From Mycobacterium sp. (GTDB taxonomy: Bacteria; Actinomycetota; Actinomycetes; Mycobacteriales; Mycobacteriaceae), in contig JAGQTV010000028.1 of assembly GCA_020438845.1 (NCBI GenBank), forward strand, positions 79,192 through 143,191: 64,000 bases of DNA, given 5' to 3'. Of this stretch, positions 7,597 through 16,861 are shown piece after piece. The notes below the pieces were generated by a model. It was not told where the DNA came from. It worked only from the letters and a program-made list of their open reading frames with translations, and did not search any database. Numbering within the stretch: position 1 is the stretch's first letter; every line of letters starts with the position of its first letter. Made by a program: the position numbers and the translations under genes.

Positions 7597-10500
7597 CCTA
7601 CAGCCCCACCGAACTGGCTGCAGCCCTTGGTCTTCCGCAGCCCACTGACGAGCAGGCCGCGGTGATCGCCGCACCACCGGGGCCGCTGGTGGTGGTCGCG
7701 GGCGCGGGCGCCGGGAAAACCGAGACCATGGCCGCGCGGGTGGTGTGGCTGGTGGCCAACGGATTCGCCGAACCGGGCCAGGTGCTGGGGTTGACGTTCA
7801 CCCGCAAGGCCGCCGGGCAGCTGCTGCGTCGGGTGCGTTCGCGGCTGGCCCGGTTGGCCGGCCACCTCGGTGTCGACCATTCCGGATCTCCGACCGTGAG
7901 CACCTATCACGCTTTCGCCGGGACGCTGCTGCGGGAATTCGGTCCGTTGTTGCCGGTGGAACCCGACGCCCGGCTGCTCAGTGACACCGAGATGTGGCAG
8001 TTGGCGCACGAGGTGGTCAGCGCGCACCCGGGGCCCATACCCTTCGACAAGACCCCGGCGGCGGTCACCGCGATGGTTCTGCGGCTGTCCGGCGAACTGG
8101 CCGAGCACCTGGTCGACACCGCGCAGTTACGCAACACCCATGGCGAACTTGAGCGCCTCGTTCTCACCCTGCCGCCGGGACCCCGGCAGCGCGAGACCCC
8201 GAACCGCCGGCTGTTGGCCATGCTGGATACCCAGACCCAGCGGGCCGCGTTGGTGCCGCTCATCGACGCGCTGCACGCCCGGATGCGAGCCGAGAGGGTC
8301 ATGGACTTCGGATCGCAGATGTCCGCGGCTGCCCGCTTGGCGTCGGCCTGTCCGCAGATCGGTGAGCAACTGCGGGCCCGCTATCGGGTGGTGTTGCTCG
8401 ACGAATACCAGGACACTGGGCACGCCCAGCGGATCATGTTGTCCTCGTTGTTCTCCGGCGGAGACCAGGCCTTGACCGCGGTGGGCGACCCGATCCAGTC
8501 CATCTACGGCTGGCGTGGTGCCTCTGCCACCAACCTGCCGCGCTTCACCACCGACTTCCCCCGTGCCGACGGCTCCCCGGCTCCCACCTGCGAACTGCTG
8601 ACCAGTTGGCGCAACCCGCCGCGCACACTCGAACTGGCCAACGCCGTGTCGGCCGAGGCCCGGCAGCGCTCGGTCGGGGTGAGCCCGCTGCGGCCGAGGC
8701 CGGGGGCGCAACCCGGCACGGTGCTGTGCACGCTGCGCAACGACGTCGTGGCCGAACGGCAGTGGGTGGCCGATCAAATTGCGCGCCGCTGGGGCGAAGG
8801 GGTCACGGCGGCGGTCCTGGTGCGCCGCAACGCCGATGCCGGACCGATGGCCCAGGAGCTCGTCGCCCGGGGAATACCGGTCGATGTGGTCGGCCTGGCA
8901 GGCCTGCTGTCGATTCCCGAAGTGGCCCAGATCGTCTCGACCCTGCGGCTGGTCGCAGACCCGGCCGACGGGGTGGCGGCGATGGCAGTGCTAACCGGGC
9001 CTCGGTGGCGGCTGGGTACCGCAGATCTGGCCGCATTGTGGCGGCGTGCCGTGGCTCTGGACGGCGGCAGGCCGAGGGCGGCCACTGCGCAGGAGATCGC
9101 TCTTGCCGCGGCAGACCCCGACTCCGCGTCGCTGGCCGACGCACTGGCCGACCCGGGCTCGGCCGACAACTACTCGGCGATGGGCTACCGCCGAATCACC
9201 GCATTGGAAGCTGAATTGACAAGGCTGCGAGGCCATCTCAACCTCACCCTGACCGACCTGGTGGCAGAAATCCGGCGCGTCATCGGGGTCGAGGTCGAGG
9301 TACGGGCGGCCGGTGGGGGAGCCGCGCATCTGGACCGCTTCGCCGATGTGGTGGCCCGCTACGAGACGGGGCGAACCGACCGGGCCGGTGTTGGAGTCGG
9401 TGTCGCTGCCGGCGCCAACGGCCTGCTCGACTATCTCGATGCCGCCGCCGTCCAGGAGAACGGTCTGGCGCCGGCTGACGTCGGTGTCTCTGAGGACCGC
9501 GTGCAGATCCTCACCGTGCATGCCGCCAAGGGCCTGGAGTGGCAGATCGTGGCCGTCCCGCACCTGAGCGCGCGGGTGTTCCCGTCCACCGCATCGGCGC
9601 GCACCTGGCTAAACGACCCGGCCGACCTGCCGCCACTGTTGCGCGGTGACCGCGCAGACGACCGTTTCGGGAACGGGTTGCACGGGGTACCGGTGCTCGA
9701 CACCTCCGAGGTGTGCGACCGCAAGGCACTCCACGATGTCATCGACGCCCACCGCGGACAGTTGAACCGCCGACGTATCGACGAGGAACGTCGACTGCTC
9801 TACGTCGCCCTGACCCGCGCCGAGGACACTCTGCTGCTCTCCGGGCATCATTGGGGTGCAACCGAATCGACCCCACGGGGGCCGTCGGACTTTCTGGTTG
9901 AGATGAAGGGCATCATCGAGGCCACCGGGTGCGGCGAGATCGACGGGTGGGCCCCGGACCCGGCCGAAGGCGAAGCGAACCCGTTGCAGAGCAGCACCGT
10001 CGAGATGCTGTGGCCGGTCGACCCGTTGCCGAACCGCACCGATGTGGAGCGGGGGGCGAAGTTGGTGGCCCAGGCCATGGGCGGCGATCTCTGCCAGCCA
10101 GGAGATGATCCCGACGGCTGGGCAGCCGAGGTCGACGCACTGCTGGCCGAACGAGCCCGGGCGCACCAGCCGCGTCCTGCGCCGTTACCCGGCCAGCTGT
10201 CGGTCAGTGCCTTGGTGGACCTCGACCGTGACCCGCGCGGTGCAGCCAGGCGGCTCACCCGAAGGCTGCCGGGCCGCCCCGACCCGCACGCCATGCTGGG
10301 CACCGCCTTCCACGACTGGGTGCAGCGCTTCTACGGGGCCGACCGGCTGTTCGATCTCGACGATCTGCCCGGTGCCGGGGATAGCAGCGTGGCCGCCGAC
10401 CCCGACCAGTTGGCCGCCCTGCAAGCCGCCTTCAGCGCCTCCCCGTGGGCGATTCGCACTCCGGTCGACATCGAGGTGCCCTTCGAGATGGCGCTCGGCG

Positions 10501-10787
10501 ACACTGTCGTGCGCGGTCGTATCGACGCGGTTTTCGCCGATCCCGACGGCGGGGTCACCGTGGTGGACTGGAAGACCGGCGATCCTCCGGCCGACGGGGA
10601 AGGCCGTCGGCACGCCGCGGTGCAGTTGGCCGTCTACCGGCTGGCCTGGGCGGCACTGGCCGGAGTTCCGGAATCGCGGGTGGGGGCTGCGTTCCACTAC
10701 GTGCGGTCCGGACGGACCATCACGCCGGAATCCCTGGTCGGCCCTGAGGAACTACTGGGTCTGCTGCGCCGCAGCGTGGTTACATAG
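7593..10787 (+). CDS. adnB: AdnB, lead motor and nuclease subunit of AdnAB
   Basis: 1064 residues. Intact UvrD-type helicase: Walker A GAGAGKT (37-43), a TFTRKAAGQL motif Ia, DEYQDT (~270-275), GDPIQSIYGWRGA motif III, a late VHAAKGLEW motif V and [13 protein letters not shown] motif VI. A C-terminal RecB-like nuclease follows with VVDWKTG (~991-996). It starts at ATG 7593 inside the adnA stop (ATGA), giving translational coupling expected of a heterodimer. AdnB is the principal ATPase in mycobacterial AdnAB, and the nuclease domains of the two subunits cut opposite strands. The following K+ channel gene starts six bases after the stop codon, so the operon continues. Confidence 0.96.
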   Translation: MTYSPTELAAALGLPQPTDEQAAVIAAPPGPLVVVAGAGAGKTETMAARVVWLVANGFAEPGQVLGLTFTRKAAGQLLRRVRSRLARLAGHLGVDHSGSPTVSTYHAFAGTLLREFGPLLPVEPDARLLSDTEMWQLAHEVVSAHPGPIPFDKTPAAVTAMVLRLSGELAEHLVDTAQLRNTHGELERLVLTLPPGPRQRETPNRRLLAMLDTQTQRAALVPLIDALHARMRAERVMDFGSQMSAAARLASACPQIGEQLRARYRVVLLDEYQDTGHAQRIMLSSLFSGGDQALTAVGDPIQSIYGWRGASATNLPRFTTDFPRADGSPAPTCELLTSWRNPPRTLELANAVSAEARQRSVGVSPLRPRPGAQPGTVLCTLRNDVVAERQWVADQIARRWGEGVTAAVLVRRNADAGPMAQELVARGIPVDVVGLAGLLSIPEVAQIVSTLRLVADPADGVAAMAVLTGPRWRLGTADLAALWRRAVALDGGRPRAATAQEIALAAADPDSASLADALADPGSADNYSAMGYRRITALEAELTRLRGHLNLTLTDLVAEIRRVIGVEVEVRAAGGGAAHLDRFADVVARYETGRTDRAGVGVGVAAGANGLLDYLDAAAVQENGLAPADVGVSEDRVQILTVHAAKGLEWQIVAVPHLSARVFPSTASARTWLNDPADLPPLLRGDRADDRFGNGLHGVPVLDTSEVCDRKALHDVIDAHRGQLNRRRIDEERRLLYVALTRAEDTLLLSGHHWGATESTPRGPSDFLVEMKGIIEATGCGEIDGWAPDPAEGEANPLQSSTVEMLWPVDPLPNRTDVERGAKLVAQAMGGDLCQPGDDPDGWAAEVDALLAERARAHQPRPAPLPGQLSVSALVDLDRDPRGAARRLTRRLPGRPDPHAMLGTAFHDWVQRFYGADRLFDLDDLPGAGDSSVAADPDQLAALQAAFSASPWAIRTPVDIEVPFEMALGDTVVRGRIDAVFADPDGGVTVVDWKTGDPPADGEGRRHAAVQLAVYRLAWAALAGVPESRVGAAFHYVRSGRTITPESLVGPEELLGLLRRSVVT

Positions 10788-10792
10788 ATTTC

Positions 10793-11869
10793 GTGGTCGA
10801 CCGGGAGAAGCAACGCCGCCTCTTCGCGATCAACGAGAACCTGACAACCAAGCCGGATTCCGCCCTCGTCGAGTACCTGCACATCCCGCAGCGTTTCGTC
10901 AGCCCGGGCCGGCGCATCGCGCAACGTCTGCTCTACGCCGTGGCGGCGTTGCTGGCCGCGGTGGTACTCGTCTACCTCGACCGTGACGGATACCGCGACG
11001 TGCGCGACCAGCCGATGACGTTCCTCGACTGCTTCTATTACGCCACCGTGTCACTGTCGACCACCGGCTACGGCGACATCACCCCGTACACCGAACGAGC
11101 GCGTCTGATCAACATCCTGGTGATCACCCCGCTGCGGGTGGCGTTCCTTATCGTGCTCGTCGGTACCACGGTGGAGACGCTCACCGAGGCCTCGCGGCAA
11201 GCCCTGAAGATTCAGCGTTGGAGGAAAAAGGTGCGCAACCACACCGTTGTCGTGGGCTACGGCACCAAGGGCCGTACTGCGGTGAGCGCGATGATCGGAG
11301 ACGGAGTCGCCCCGGCCGAGATAGTCGTCGTCGACACCGACCAAACCTTGCTCGACCGCGCCAGTTCCGCCGGCCTGGTGACTGTGCGCGGCGACGCCAA
11401 CCGATCCGACGTGCTGCGGTTGGCCGGAGCTCCGCACGCCAAGGCCATCGTCGTCGCCACCAACAGCGATCCGACCGCGGTGTTGGTCACCCTCACCGCC
11501 CGCGAACTGGCGCCCAAAGCGGCCATCATCGCCGCGGTCCGCGAGGGGGAGAACCGCCACCTGCTGCTGCAATCGGGCGCCGACTCGGTTGTGGTGTCAT
11601 CGGAGACGGCGGGTCGCCTTCTGGGCCTGGCGACGAGCAAGCCGACGGTGGTCGAGATGATCGAGGACCTGCTGACCCCGCATGAGGGGTTCGCCATCGC
11701 CGAACGGGAGGTCGAGAGTGAGGAGATCGGCGGATCCCCGCGGCATCTGCCTGAGATCGTGCTCGGCTTGGTTCGGGACGGCCAACTGCTGCGGCTGACC
11801 GACCCGGGCGCCGATGCTTTGGAGAAGTCCGACCGGCTGCTGTTCGTCCGCGACGCAGAGGCGGGCTGA
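10793..11869 (+). CDS. two-TM potassium channel with RCK/TrkA-N domain (Rv3200c-like)
   Basis: 358 residues, GTG start. Two membrane helices (about residues 45-65 and 110-130) flank the pore helix and the selectivity filter TTGYGD (~90-95), the signature of a K+ channel. A cytoplasmic RCK domain follows, with the Rossmann glycine motif VVVGYGTKGR (~150-160), an acidic VVVDTD strand end, and a TrkA-C-like region near the C-terminus. Such channels open in response to a ligand or Ca2+ at the RCK ring and let K+ flow across the plasma membrane. It lies between adnB and nudC in a tight same-strand run, as in M. tuberculosis, although no functional link to DNA repair is obvious. Confidence 0.92.
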   Translation: MVDREKQRRLFAINENLTTKPDSALVEYLHIPQRFVSPGRRIAQRLLYAVAALLAAVVLVYLDRDGYRDVRDQPMTFLDCFYYATVSLSTTGYGDITPYTERARLINILVITPLRVAFLIVLVGTTVETLTEASRQALKIQRWRKKVRNHTVVVGYGTKGRTAVSAMIGDGVAPAEIVVVDTDQTLLDRASSAGLVTVRGDANRSDVLRLAGAPHAKAIVVATNSDPTAVLVTLTARELAPKAAIIAAVREGENRHLLLQSGADSVVVSSETAGRLLGLATSKPTVVEMIEDLLTPHEGFAIAEREVESEEIGGSPRHLPEIVLGLVRDGQLLRLTDPGADALEKSDRLLFVRDAEAG

Positions 11870-11875
11870 TCGGCG

Positions 11876-12793
11876 GTGAGCTTCCGGCTGCGCAATATCC
11901 CGGTGCTATCCCGGGTCGGCGCCGATCGCGCCGACGATCTGCGCACCGACGTCGACGCCGCGGTCGCCGGGTGGTCCGAGGCAGTGCTGCTGCGGGTCGA
12001 CAACCGCAACCAAGTGCTCCTGGCCGACGGCGCCCTGGCGCTCGGCCCGGCCACCGGCTTCGCCGACACCCCACCGGCTGACGCAGTGTTTCTCGGCCGG
12101 CTCGCAGACGGCCGCCATGTATGGGCGGTGCGGGCCCCGCTGGAACCTCCCGACCAGGGTGAGACCGCGGTGGTCGACCCCCGGCGCACCAGCCAACCGT
12201 TCGACGACGCCAGCGCTGGGTTGGTGGCCTCCGCCCTCGCCCTGCTCAATTGGCATGACCGGGCCCGGTATTCGCCGGTGGACGGCTCACCCACCCGGCC
12301 GGTTCGGGCCGGCTGGGCTCGGCGTAACCCGCTGACCGGCGAGGAGGAGTTTCCCCGTATCGACCCGGCGGTGATCTGCCTGGTGCACGACGGGGCAGAC
12401 CGCGCCGTGCTGGCCCGCCAGGCGGTGTGGCCACCGCGGCTGTTCTCCTTGCTGGCCGGTTTCGTCGAGGCGGGGGAGTCGTTCGAGTCCTGCGTGGTCC
12501 GCGAGATCGCCGAGGAGATCGGGCTGACGGTGACCGACGTGCAGTACCTGGGCAGCCAGCCCTGGCCGTTCCCGCGTTCCTTGATGGTCGGCTTTCACGC
12601 CCTCGGCGACCCCGATCAGGAGTTCGTTTTCCGCGACGGCGAGATCGCAGAGGCCGCGTGGTTCACCCGCGCCGAGGTGCGCGACGCCCTGGCCGCCGGC
12701 GATTGGAGCAGCAAGTCCGATTCGCGGCTGCTGCTGCCCGGCACCATCTCGATCGCCCGCGAGATCATCGAGTCCTGGGCCGCGGCCGACTGA
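11876..12793 (+). CDS. nudC: NudC, NAD(H) pyrophosphatase (Nudix)
   Basis: 305 residues, GTG start six bases after the channel stop. The Nudix box (GX5EX7REUXEEXGU) occupies ~195-217 with GFVEAGE and REIAEEIG intact. The NADH-pyrophosphatase signature SQPWPFPRS follows at ~226-234. The zinc-ribbon cysteines of E. coli NudC are absent: the equivalent region reads RPVRAGWARRNPLTG without Cys, which I also recall for the M. tuberculosis protein. The enzyme cleaves NADH to NMNH and AMP. In mycobacteria it also hydrolyses isoniazid/ethionamide-NAD adducts, where a change at the Pro-to-Gln site of the QPW region matters; here the residue is Pro. It is a dimeric cytosolic enzyme. Confidence 0.94.
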   Translation: MSFRLRNIPVLSRVGADRADDLRTDVDAAVAGWSEAVLLRVDNRNQVLLADGALALGPATGFADTPPADAVFLGRLADGRHVWAVRAPLEPPDQGETAVVDPRRTSQPFDDASAGLVASALALLNWHDRARYSPVDGSPTRPVRAGWARRNPLTGEEEFPRIDPAVICLVHDGADRAVLARQAVWPPRLFSLLAGFVEAGESFESCVVREIAEEIGLTVTDVQYLGSQPWPFPRSLMVGFHALGDPDQEFVFRDGEIAEAAWFTRAEVRDALAAGDWSSKSDSRLLLPGTISIAREIIESWAAAD

Positions 12794-12851
12794 GGGCCCG
12801 CGCCGCCCGAGGAAAAGTGTTGTGCCTCCGGAGACCTCCGAACTACCGGGG

Positions 12852-13091
12852 CTACATCCCCAGCTTGGCCTTGACGGCTCCGATGCTGGGGTTCGTCAAC
12901 GCCGTCCCGTCGGCGAACTTCAGCGTCGGCACGGTCTGATTCCCGTGGTTGACCGACATTACGAACTGCGCCGCAGCCGGGTCGTGCTCGATGTCCACCT
13001 CGGTGAAGGTGATACCTGCCGCCTTCATTGCGACCTTCAGTCGCTTGCAGTAGCCGCACCACACGGTGGTGTACATGGTCACGTCGGGCAT
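12852..13091 (-). CDS. mrx1: mycoredoxin-1 (glutaredoxin-fold, mycothiol-dependent)
   Basis: 79 residues from ATG 13091. A TTG at 13100 is an alternative with a better-spaced AGGGAA and would add three residues. The active site WCGYC (Cys12, Cys15) and the cis-proline VPTLKFADG are typical of mycoredoxin, the reductase of mycothiol-protein mixed disulfides. The VDIEHDPAAAQFV segment matches Rv3198A from memory. The gene is convergent with nudC and divergent from uvrD2 with about 20-30 bases between starts, the conserved mycobacterial arrangement. Confidence 0.9.
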   Translation of the reverse strand: MPDVTMYTTVWCGYCKRLKVAMKAAGITFTEVDIEHDPAAAQFVMSVNHGNQTVPTLKFADGTALTNPSIGAVKAKLGM

Positions 13092-13120
13092 AGCGGTCAA
13101 CTTAGCAATTCCCTGCCAAG

Positions 13121-15208
13121 ATGGACGCCATGCCGCCGATCGCCGACCATCTCGCCGGCCTCGACGACGAACAGCGCGAGGCCGTCCTGGCCCCCCGAGG
13201 CCCGTTGTGCGTGCTAGCCGGTGCCGGTACCGGGAAAACCCGCACCATCACCCATCGCATCGCTCACCTCATCGCCGACGGCCACGTGGCGGCAGGCCAG
13301 GTGCTGGCGGTCACCTTCACCTCCCGCGCGGCCGGTGAGATGCGAACCAGGTTGCGAACCATGGATGTTGCCGGCGTGCAGGCGCTGACCTTTCACGCCG
13401 CCGCCCGCCGGCAGCTTTCCTACTTCTGGCCGCGCGTCGTCGGAGACACCGGGTGGCAACTGCTGGACAGCAAGTTCGCTGTCGTCGCCCAGGCCGCGAA
13501 CAGGTCTCGGCTGCAGGTCTCCACCGAAGACGTGCGCGACCTGGCCGGTGAGATCGAGTGGGCAAAAGCCTCGCTCATCAGTCCCGAGGACTACCCGAAC
13601 GCCGTCGCTGAGTCTTCCCGGGACATCCCGTTGGACGCCCAGAAGGTCTCCGCCGTCTACTCCGCCTACGAGAAACTCAAGGCCGACCGCGACGGGGTCA
13701 CACTGCTTGACTTCGACGACCTGCTGCTGCACACCGCGGCCGCGATCGAGAACGACCCCGTGGTGGCGGCGGAGTTCCGGGACCGCTACCGCTGCTTCGT
13801 CGTCGACGAGTACCAGGACGTCACGCCGCTGCAGCAGCGGGTGCTCGACGCCTGGCTCGGCGAGCGCGACGACCTGACCGTCGTCGGCGACGCCAACCAG
13901 ACCATCTACTCCTTCACCGGCGCCTCGCCGCGCTATCTGCTCGACTTCTCGCGACGGTTCCCCGACGCGACCGTCGTTCGACTTGAGCGCGACTACCGCT
14001 CCACCCCGCAGGTGGTGTCACTGGCCAACCGGGTGATCGCCGCGGCCCGGGGCCGGATGGCCGGATCCAAGCTGCACCTGATCGGCCAGCGCCCACCGGG
14101 TGCAGAGCCGACCTTTCACGAGCACCCCGATGAGGTGGCCGAGGCCGCCGCAGTGGCCCGCGCGGCCAAGAAGCTCATCGCCGCCGGCACCCCGGCCGCC
14201 GAGATCGCGGTGCTTTACCGGATCAACGCACAATCCGAGGTGTACGAGGAGGCGCTCACCGCGGCCGGTATCCCGTTCCAGGTGCGCGGCGGGGAAGGAT
14301 TCTTCAGCCGACAGGAGATCCGCCAGTCGCTGGTGGCCCTGCAGCGTGCCGCCGAGCGGGGCGTCACCGGGGAGCTTCCCGATGTTGTCCGCAATCTCCT
14401 TGAGCCGCTTGGTCTTACCGCTGAGACACCTGCGGGCGTCAAGGCCCGGGAACGCTGGGAGGCACTGACGGCGCTGGCCGAACTCGTCGACGAAGAGGTC
14501 GCCGTCCGACCTGATCTCGACCTGTCCGCACTGGTCGCCGAATTGCGGGTGCGTGCCGACGCCCGCCACCCGCCGACCGTCCAGGGCGTCACGCTGGCGT
14601 CGTTCCATGCCGCCAAGGGGCTCGAATGGGATGCCGTTTTCCTGGTCGGCCTGGCCGATGCAACCCTTCCCATCAGCCATGCTCTGAGCCACGGCCCGGA
14701 CAGCGAAGCGGTCGAAGAAGAACGTCGTCTGCTCTACGTCGGAGTCACCAGGGCCCGAACGCATTTGGCACTCAGCTGGGCGCTGGCCCGCGCCCCGGGT
14801 GGTCGGCAGGGCAGAAAACCCTCCCGCTTCCTCAACGGCATCGCCCCCCAGACCAGGGCCGAAGTCTCGGCGCCGAACAAGCCGCGACGCCAGCGCGGCG
14901 CCACCCCCCGCTGCCGGGTCTGTAACGCCGTGCTCACCGCCACCACCGCAATCATGTTGCGGCGCTGCGAAACCTGCTCGGTCGATATCGATGAGGAACT
15001 GCTCGCCCAACTCAAGGACTGGCGAATCGCGATGGCCAGGGAACTCGGCGTACCGGCCTACGTCGTCTTCACCGACAACACCCTGATCGCCATCGCCGAG
15101 TCGCTGCCCACCGATGACACCGCATTGATCGCGATCCCGGGTATCGGCGCCCGCAAGCTCGAGCAGTTCGGCAGCGACGTACTGGAACTGGTACGCCGCC
15201 GCCAGTAG
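13121..15208 (+). CDS. uvrD2: UvrD2, superfamily 1 DNA helicase with tetracysteine and HRDC domains
   Basis: 695 residues; start ATG 13121 (a second ATG at 13130 is possible). Motor motifs: Walker A GAGTGKT (34-40), [14 protein letters not shown] (~229-233), [14 protein letters not shown], a [10 protein letters not shown] motif V and VTRARTH motif VI. After the motor comes a four-cysteine cluster (CRVC ~598 and CETC ~618), then an HRDC domain to the end ([13 protein letters not shown]-type helices; here [13 protein letters not shown]). This layout is specific to mycobacterial UvrD2, a 3'-to-5' helicase essential in M. smegmatis and M. tuberculosis, where the tetracysteine motif is needed for full unwinding. 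It is divergent from mycoredoxin. Confidence 0.95.
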   Translation: MDAMPPIADHLAGLDDEQREAVLAPRGPLCVLAGAGTGKTRTITHRIAHLIADGHVAAGQVLAVTFTSRAAGEMRTRLRTMDVAGVQALTFHAAARRQLSYFWPRVVGDTGWQLLDSKFAVVAQAANRSRLQVSTEDVRDLAGEIEWAKASLISPEDYPNAVAESSRDIPLDAQKVSAVYSAYEKLKADRDGVTLLDFDDLLLHTAAAIENDPVVAAEFRDRYRCFVVDEYQDVTPLQQRVLDAWLGERDDLTVVGDANQTIYSFTGASPRYLLDFSRRFPDATVVRLERDYRSTPQVVSLANRVIAAARGRMAGSKLHLIGQRPPGAEPTFHEHPDEVAEAAAVARAAKKLIAAGTPAAEIAVLYRINAQSEVYEEALTAAGIPFQVRGGEGFFSRQEIRQSLVALQRAAERGVTGELPDVVRNLLEPLGLTAETPAGVKARERWEALTALAELVDEEVAVRPDLDLSALVAELRVRADARHPPTVQGVTLASFHAAKGLEWDAVFLVGLADATLPISHALSHGPDSEAVEEERRLLYVGVTRARTHLALSWALARAPGGRQGRKPSRFLNGIAPQTRAEVSAPNKPRRQRGATPRCRVCNAVLTATTAIMLRRCETCSVDIDEELLAQLKDWRIAMARELGVPAYVVFTDNTLIAIAESLPTDDTALIAIPGIGARKLEQFGSDVLELVRRRQ

Positions 15209-15220
15209 CCAACTGCCCGC

Positions 15221-15754
15221 TCAGAAGCCGGTGCTGTGCGGCATCATCGGGTCATGCGGCGGGGGTGCCGGCGGGGCCGGGTTACTCATGGCCTGACCGA
15301 CCCAGATCAACAGATCATCGACGCCGTTGTTGTAAACGACGCTGTCGGGAACCTGGCCGACCACGTCGAAGTAGATTCGGCCACTGGACTTCTGGCCCTG
15401 GGCCAGGGTCAGGCCCTGGATGCCGCCCCAGGTCGGAACGGCGAGCATCCGGTAGGTGTCTCCATTGGCCGCGCGGGCGTTGAACATCGGCAGCAGCGGG
15501 GTGACGGTGCCCTTGACGGCATCGACCGTCACCGAGGCTTGATACAGCCTCCCTGCCACCGGGTAGGGGATCACGTCGACGCTGGGTGCCAGATAGTCCA
15601 CCATGTAGCCGGTAACGACGAGTCCGTTTGCGTTGGTGAGGGTTTGGGTGGTTCCGAATGGAGCCACCGGGGCGGCCGATCCGGCCGGCGCGGTGCTGAG
15701 AGCGATCGTCGCGGCCGCGGCCGCGACACAGAACTTCATCCTGATTGTGGCCAT
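15221..15754 (-). CDS. secreted MPT63-like immunoglobulin-fold protein (DUF1942)
   Basis: 177 residues with a cleavable signal peptide (MATIRMKF, hydrophobic stretch, GSAAPVA). The mature part follows MPT63 (Rv1926c): VTGYMVDYL, VIPYPVAGRLYQASVTVDAVKGTVTP, FNARAANGDTYR, QGQKSSGRIYFDV and NNGVDDLLIWVG. MPT63 is a small secreted beta-sandwich antigen of unknown function. A Pro/Met/His-rich tail (PAPPAPPPHDPMMPH) is extra. A TAGGGT hexamer six bases before the ATG suggests a leaderless transcript. It is divergent from the TetR-mmpS-mmpL operon, so the same regulator may control it. Confidence 0.88.
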   Translation of the reverse strand: MATIRMKFCVAAAAATIALSTAPAGSAAPVAPFGTTQTLTNANGLVVTGYMVDYLAPSVDVIPYPVAGRLYQASVTVDAVKGTVTPLLPMFNARAANGDTYRMLAVPTWGGIQGLTLAQGQKSSGRIYFDVVGQVPDSVVYNNGVDDLLIWVGQAMSNPAPPAPPPHDPMMPHSTGF

Positions 15755-15812
15755 ATATAGACCCTACTAAATCTGCACCGACTAGAAGGGAAAGTCGGGC
15801 TATCGTGACCCG
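15755..15812. promoter_or_regulatory. short divergent promoter region between the MPT63-like and TetR genes
   Basis: Only 58 bases separate two divergent starts. On the minus strand TAGGGT ends six bases before the ATG. On the plus strand TATCGT ends seven bases before the GTG. Both fit the -10/leaderless pattern of mycobacteria. A TetR repressor encoded at one side commonly binds such a region; the half-sites tagacccta and gactaga are present but no clean palindrome was found. Confidence 0.5.
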
Positions 15813-16418
15813 GTGACCAAGACTGCCCGGGAGAGCGAGTTACTTGCGGTCACGCTGGGTCTGCTGCAGCAGAAGGGTTACGACGGTCTGACGGTCGACG
15901 ACGTCGCCGCCACCGCCCACGCCAGCAAGGCCACCATGTACCGACGCTGGCCCAACAAGGCCGAACTGGTTCTGGCCGCGGTCACCGAGGGGATCCGGCA
16001 AGTGTCGGTCCCGCCGAACACCGGGAACCTGCGGGATGACCTGCTGGCGATCGGCACCACGGTGTGCGAGCAGGCCCACGAGCATGCCGGAACCATGCGG
16101 GCCGTGCTGGTCGAGGTGTCGCGCATTCCCGAACTGAACGACACCCTGCAGCGTGAGTTCTTCGAGCAGCGCAGGAAGGTGATCACCCACGTGCTGCACC
16201 AGGCCGTCGAGCGCGGCGAGATCGATTCCGACGCCCTCGACGACGAACTGTGGGACGTGCTGCCCGGCTACCTCGTCTACCGTTCGGTCATTCAGAACCG
16301 GACGCCCACTCGCCGTACCGTCGAAGCACTCGTCGACCAGGTCATCATTCCGGGCTTGACTCGCACCCGCGTAAATCCTGCGCCTGGCGGTACCGTCCCG
16401 TACTGTTCGGCGTGGTGA
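15813..16418 (+). CDS. TetR/AcrR family transcriptional regulator
   Basis: 201 residues, GTG start. The N-terminal TetR DNA-binding domain is clear: GLLQQKGYDGLTVDDVAATAHASKATMYRRWPNKAELV (residues ~14-55), ending in the usual YRRWPNK recognition element. The C-terminal ligand domain looks like the TetR_C_33-type group seen next to exporters. Its stop overlaps the mmpS start, so it is the first gene of a TetR-mmpS-mmpL operon and most likely its local repressor, relieved by the transported compound or an analogue. Ligand unknown. Confidence 0.93.
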   Translation: MTKTARESELLAVTLGLLQQKGYDGLTVDDVAATAHASKATMYRRWPNKAELVLAAVTEGIRQVSVPPNTGNLRDDLLAIGTTVCEQAHEHAGTMRAVLVEVSRIPELNDTLQREFFEQRRKVITHVLHQAVERGEIDSDALDDELWDVLPGYLVYRSVIQNRTPTRRTVEALVDQVIIPGLTRTRVNPAPGGTVPYCSAW

Positions 16419-16861
16419 AAAGCAATCCCGTCGTCCGGCTTGTTGCTCGGGGCTGGATGCTGTTCGTAGCCGCCGCCGTCATTGGCGTCGTCGGGTTCTC
16501 CGTTTACCGGTTGCACGGAATTTTCGGCTCGAATGTGAACACCAGCACTCCCAGCGGCGCCGCCGGCGAGATCGTCCCCTTCAACCCCAAGACCGTCGTC
16601 TACGAGGTCTTCGGTGACCCGGGGGCGACAGCCCAGATCAGCTACACCGACGTCCACGCCCGTCCGCAGCACGTCGAGAGCACGTCGCTGCCATGGTCCT
16701 ATGAAGACTCCACGACCGCACCCGCGGTGATCGCCAACGTCATGGCCCAGAGCGACGGTTCGTCGCTGGGCTGTCGCGTCATCATCGACGGCAAAGTCAA
16801 GGCCGAACGCGTGGTAAATGCACCCAATGCGTACACCTATTGTCTGGACAAGTCCGGATGA
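16415..16861 (+). CDS. MmpS family accessory membrane protein
   Basis: 148 residues, GTG start overlapping the TetR stop (GTGA); a GTG one codon earlier is possible. One N-terminal membrane helix (about residues 13-33, LVARGWMLFVAAAVIGVVGFSVYRLHG) anchors a periplasmic beta-sandwich domain with the family motifs KTVVYEVFGDPGATAQISY, LPWSYEDSTTAPAV and C-terminal CRVIIDGKV. Two cysteines (CRVII and YTYCLD) may pair. MmpS proteins partner the MmpL encoded next and assist export of lipids, siderophores or drugs. Translational coupling on both sides (overlapping starts and stops) supports a stoichiometric complex. Confidence 0.93.
   Translation: MKSNPVVRLVARGWMLFVAAAVIGVVGFSVYRLHGIFGSNVNTSTPSGAAGEIVPFNPKTVVYEVFGDPGATAQISYTDVHARPQHVESTSLPWSYEDSTTAPAVIANVMAQSDGSSLGCRVIIDGKVKAERVVNAPNAYTYCLDKSG

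Noticed and set aside
5821-7677. Long minus-strand open frame of about 618 codons inside adnA
   Set aside because: Antisense shadow of a high-GC gene: Arg/Gly/Gln-rich, no motifs, and overlapped by a certain gene with clear helicase and nuclease signatures.
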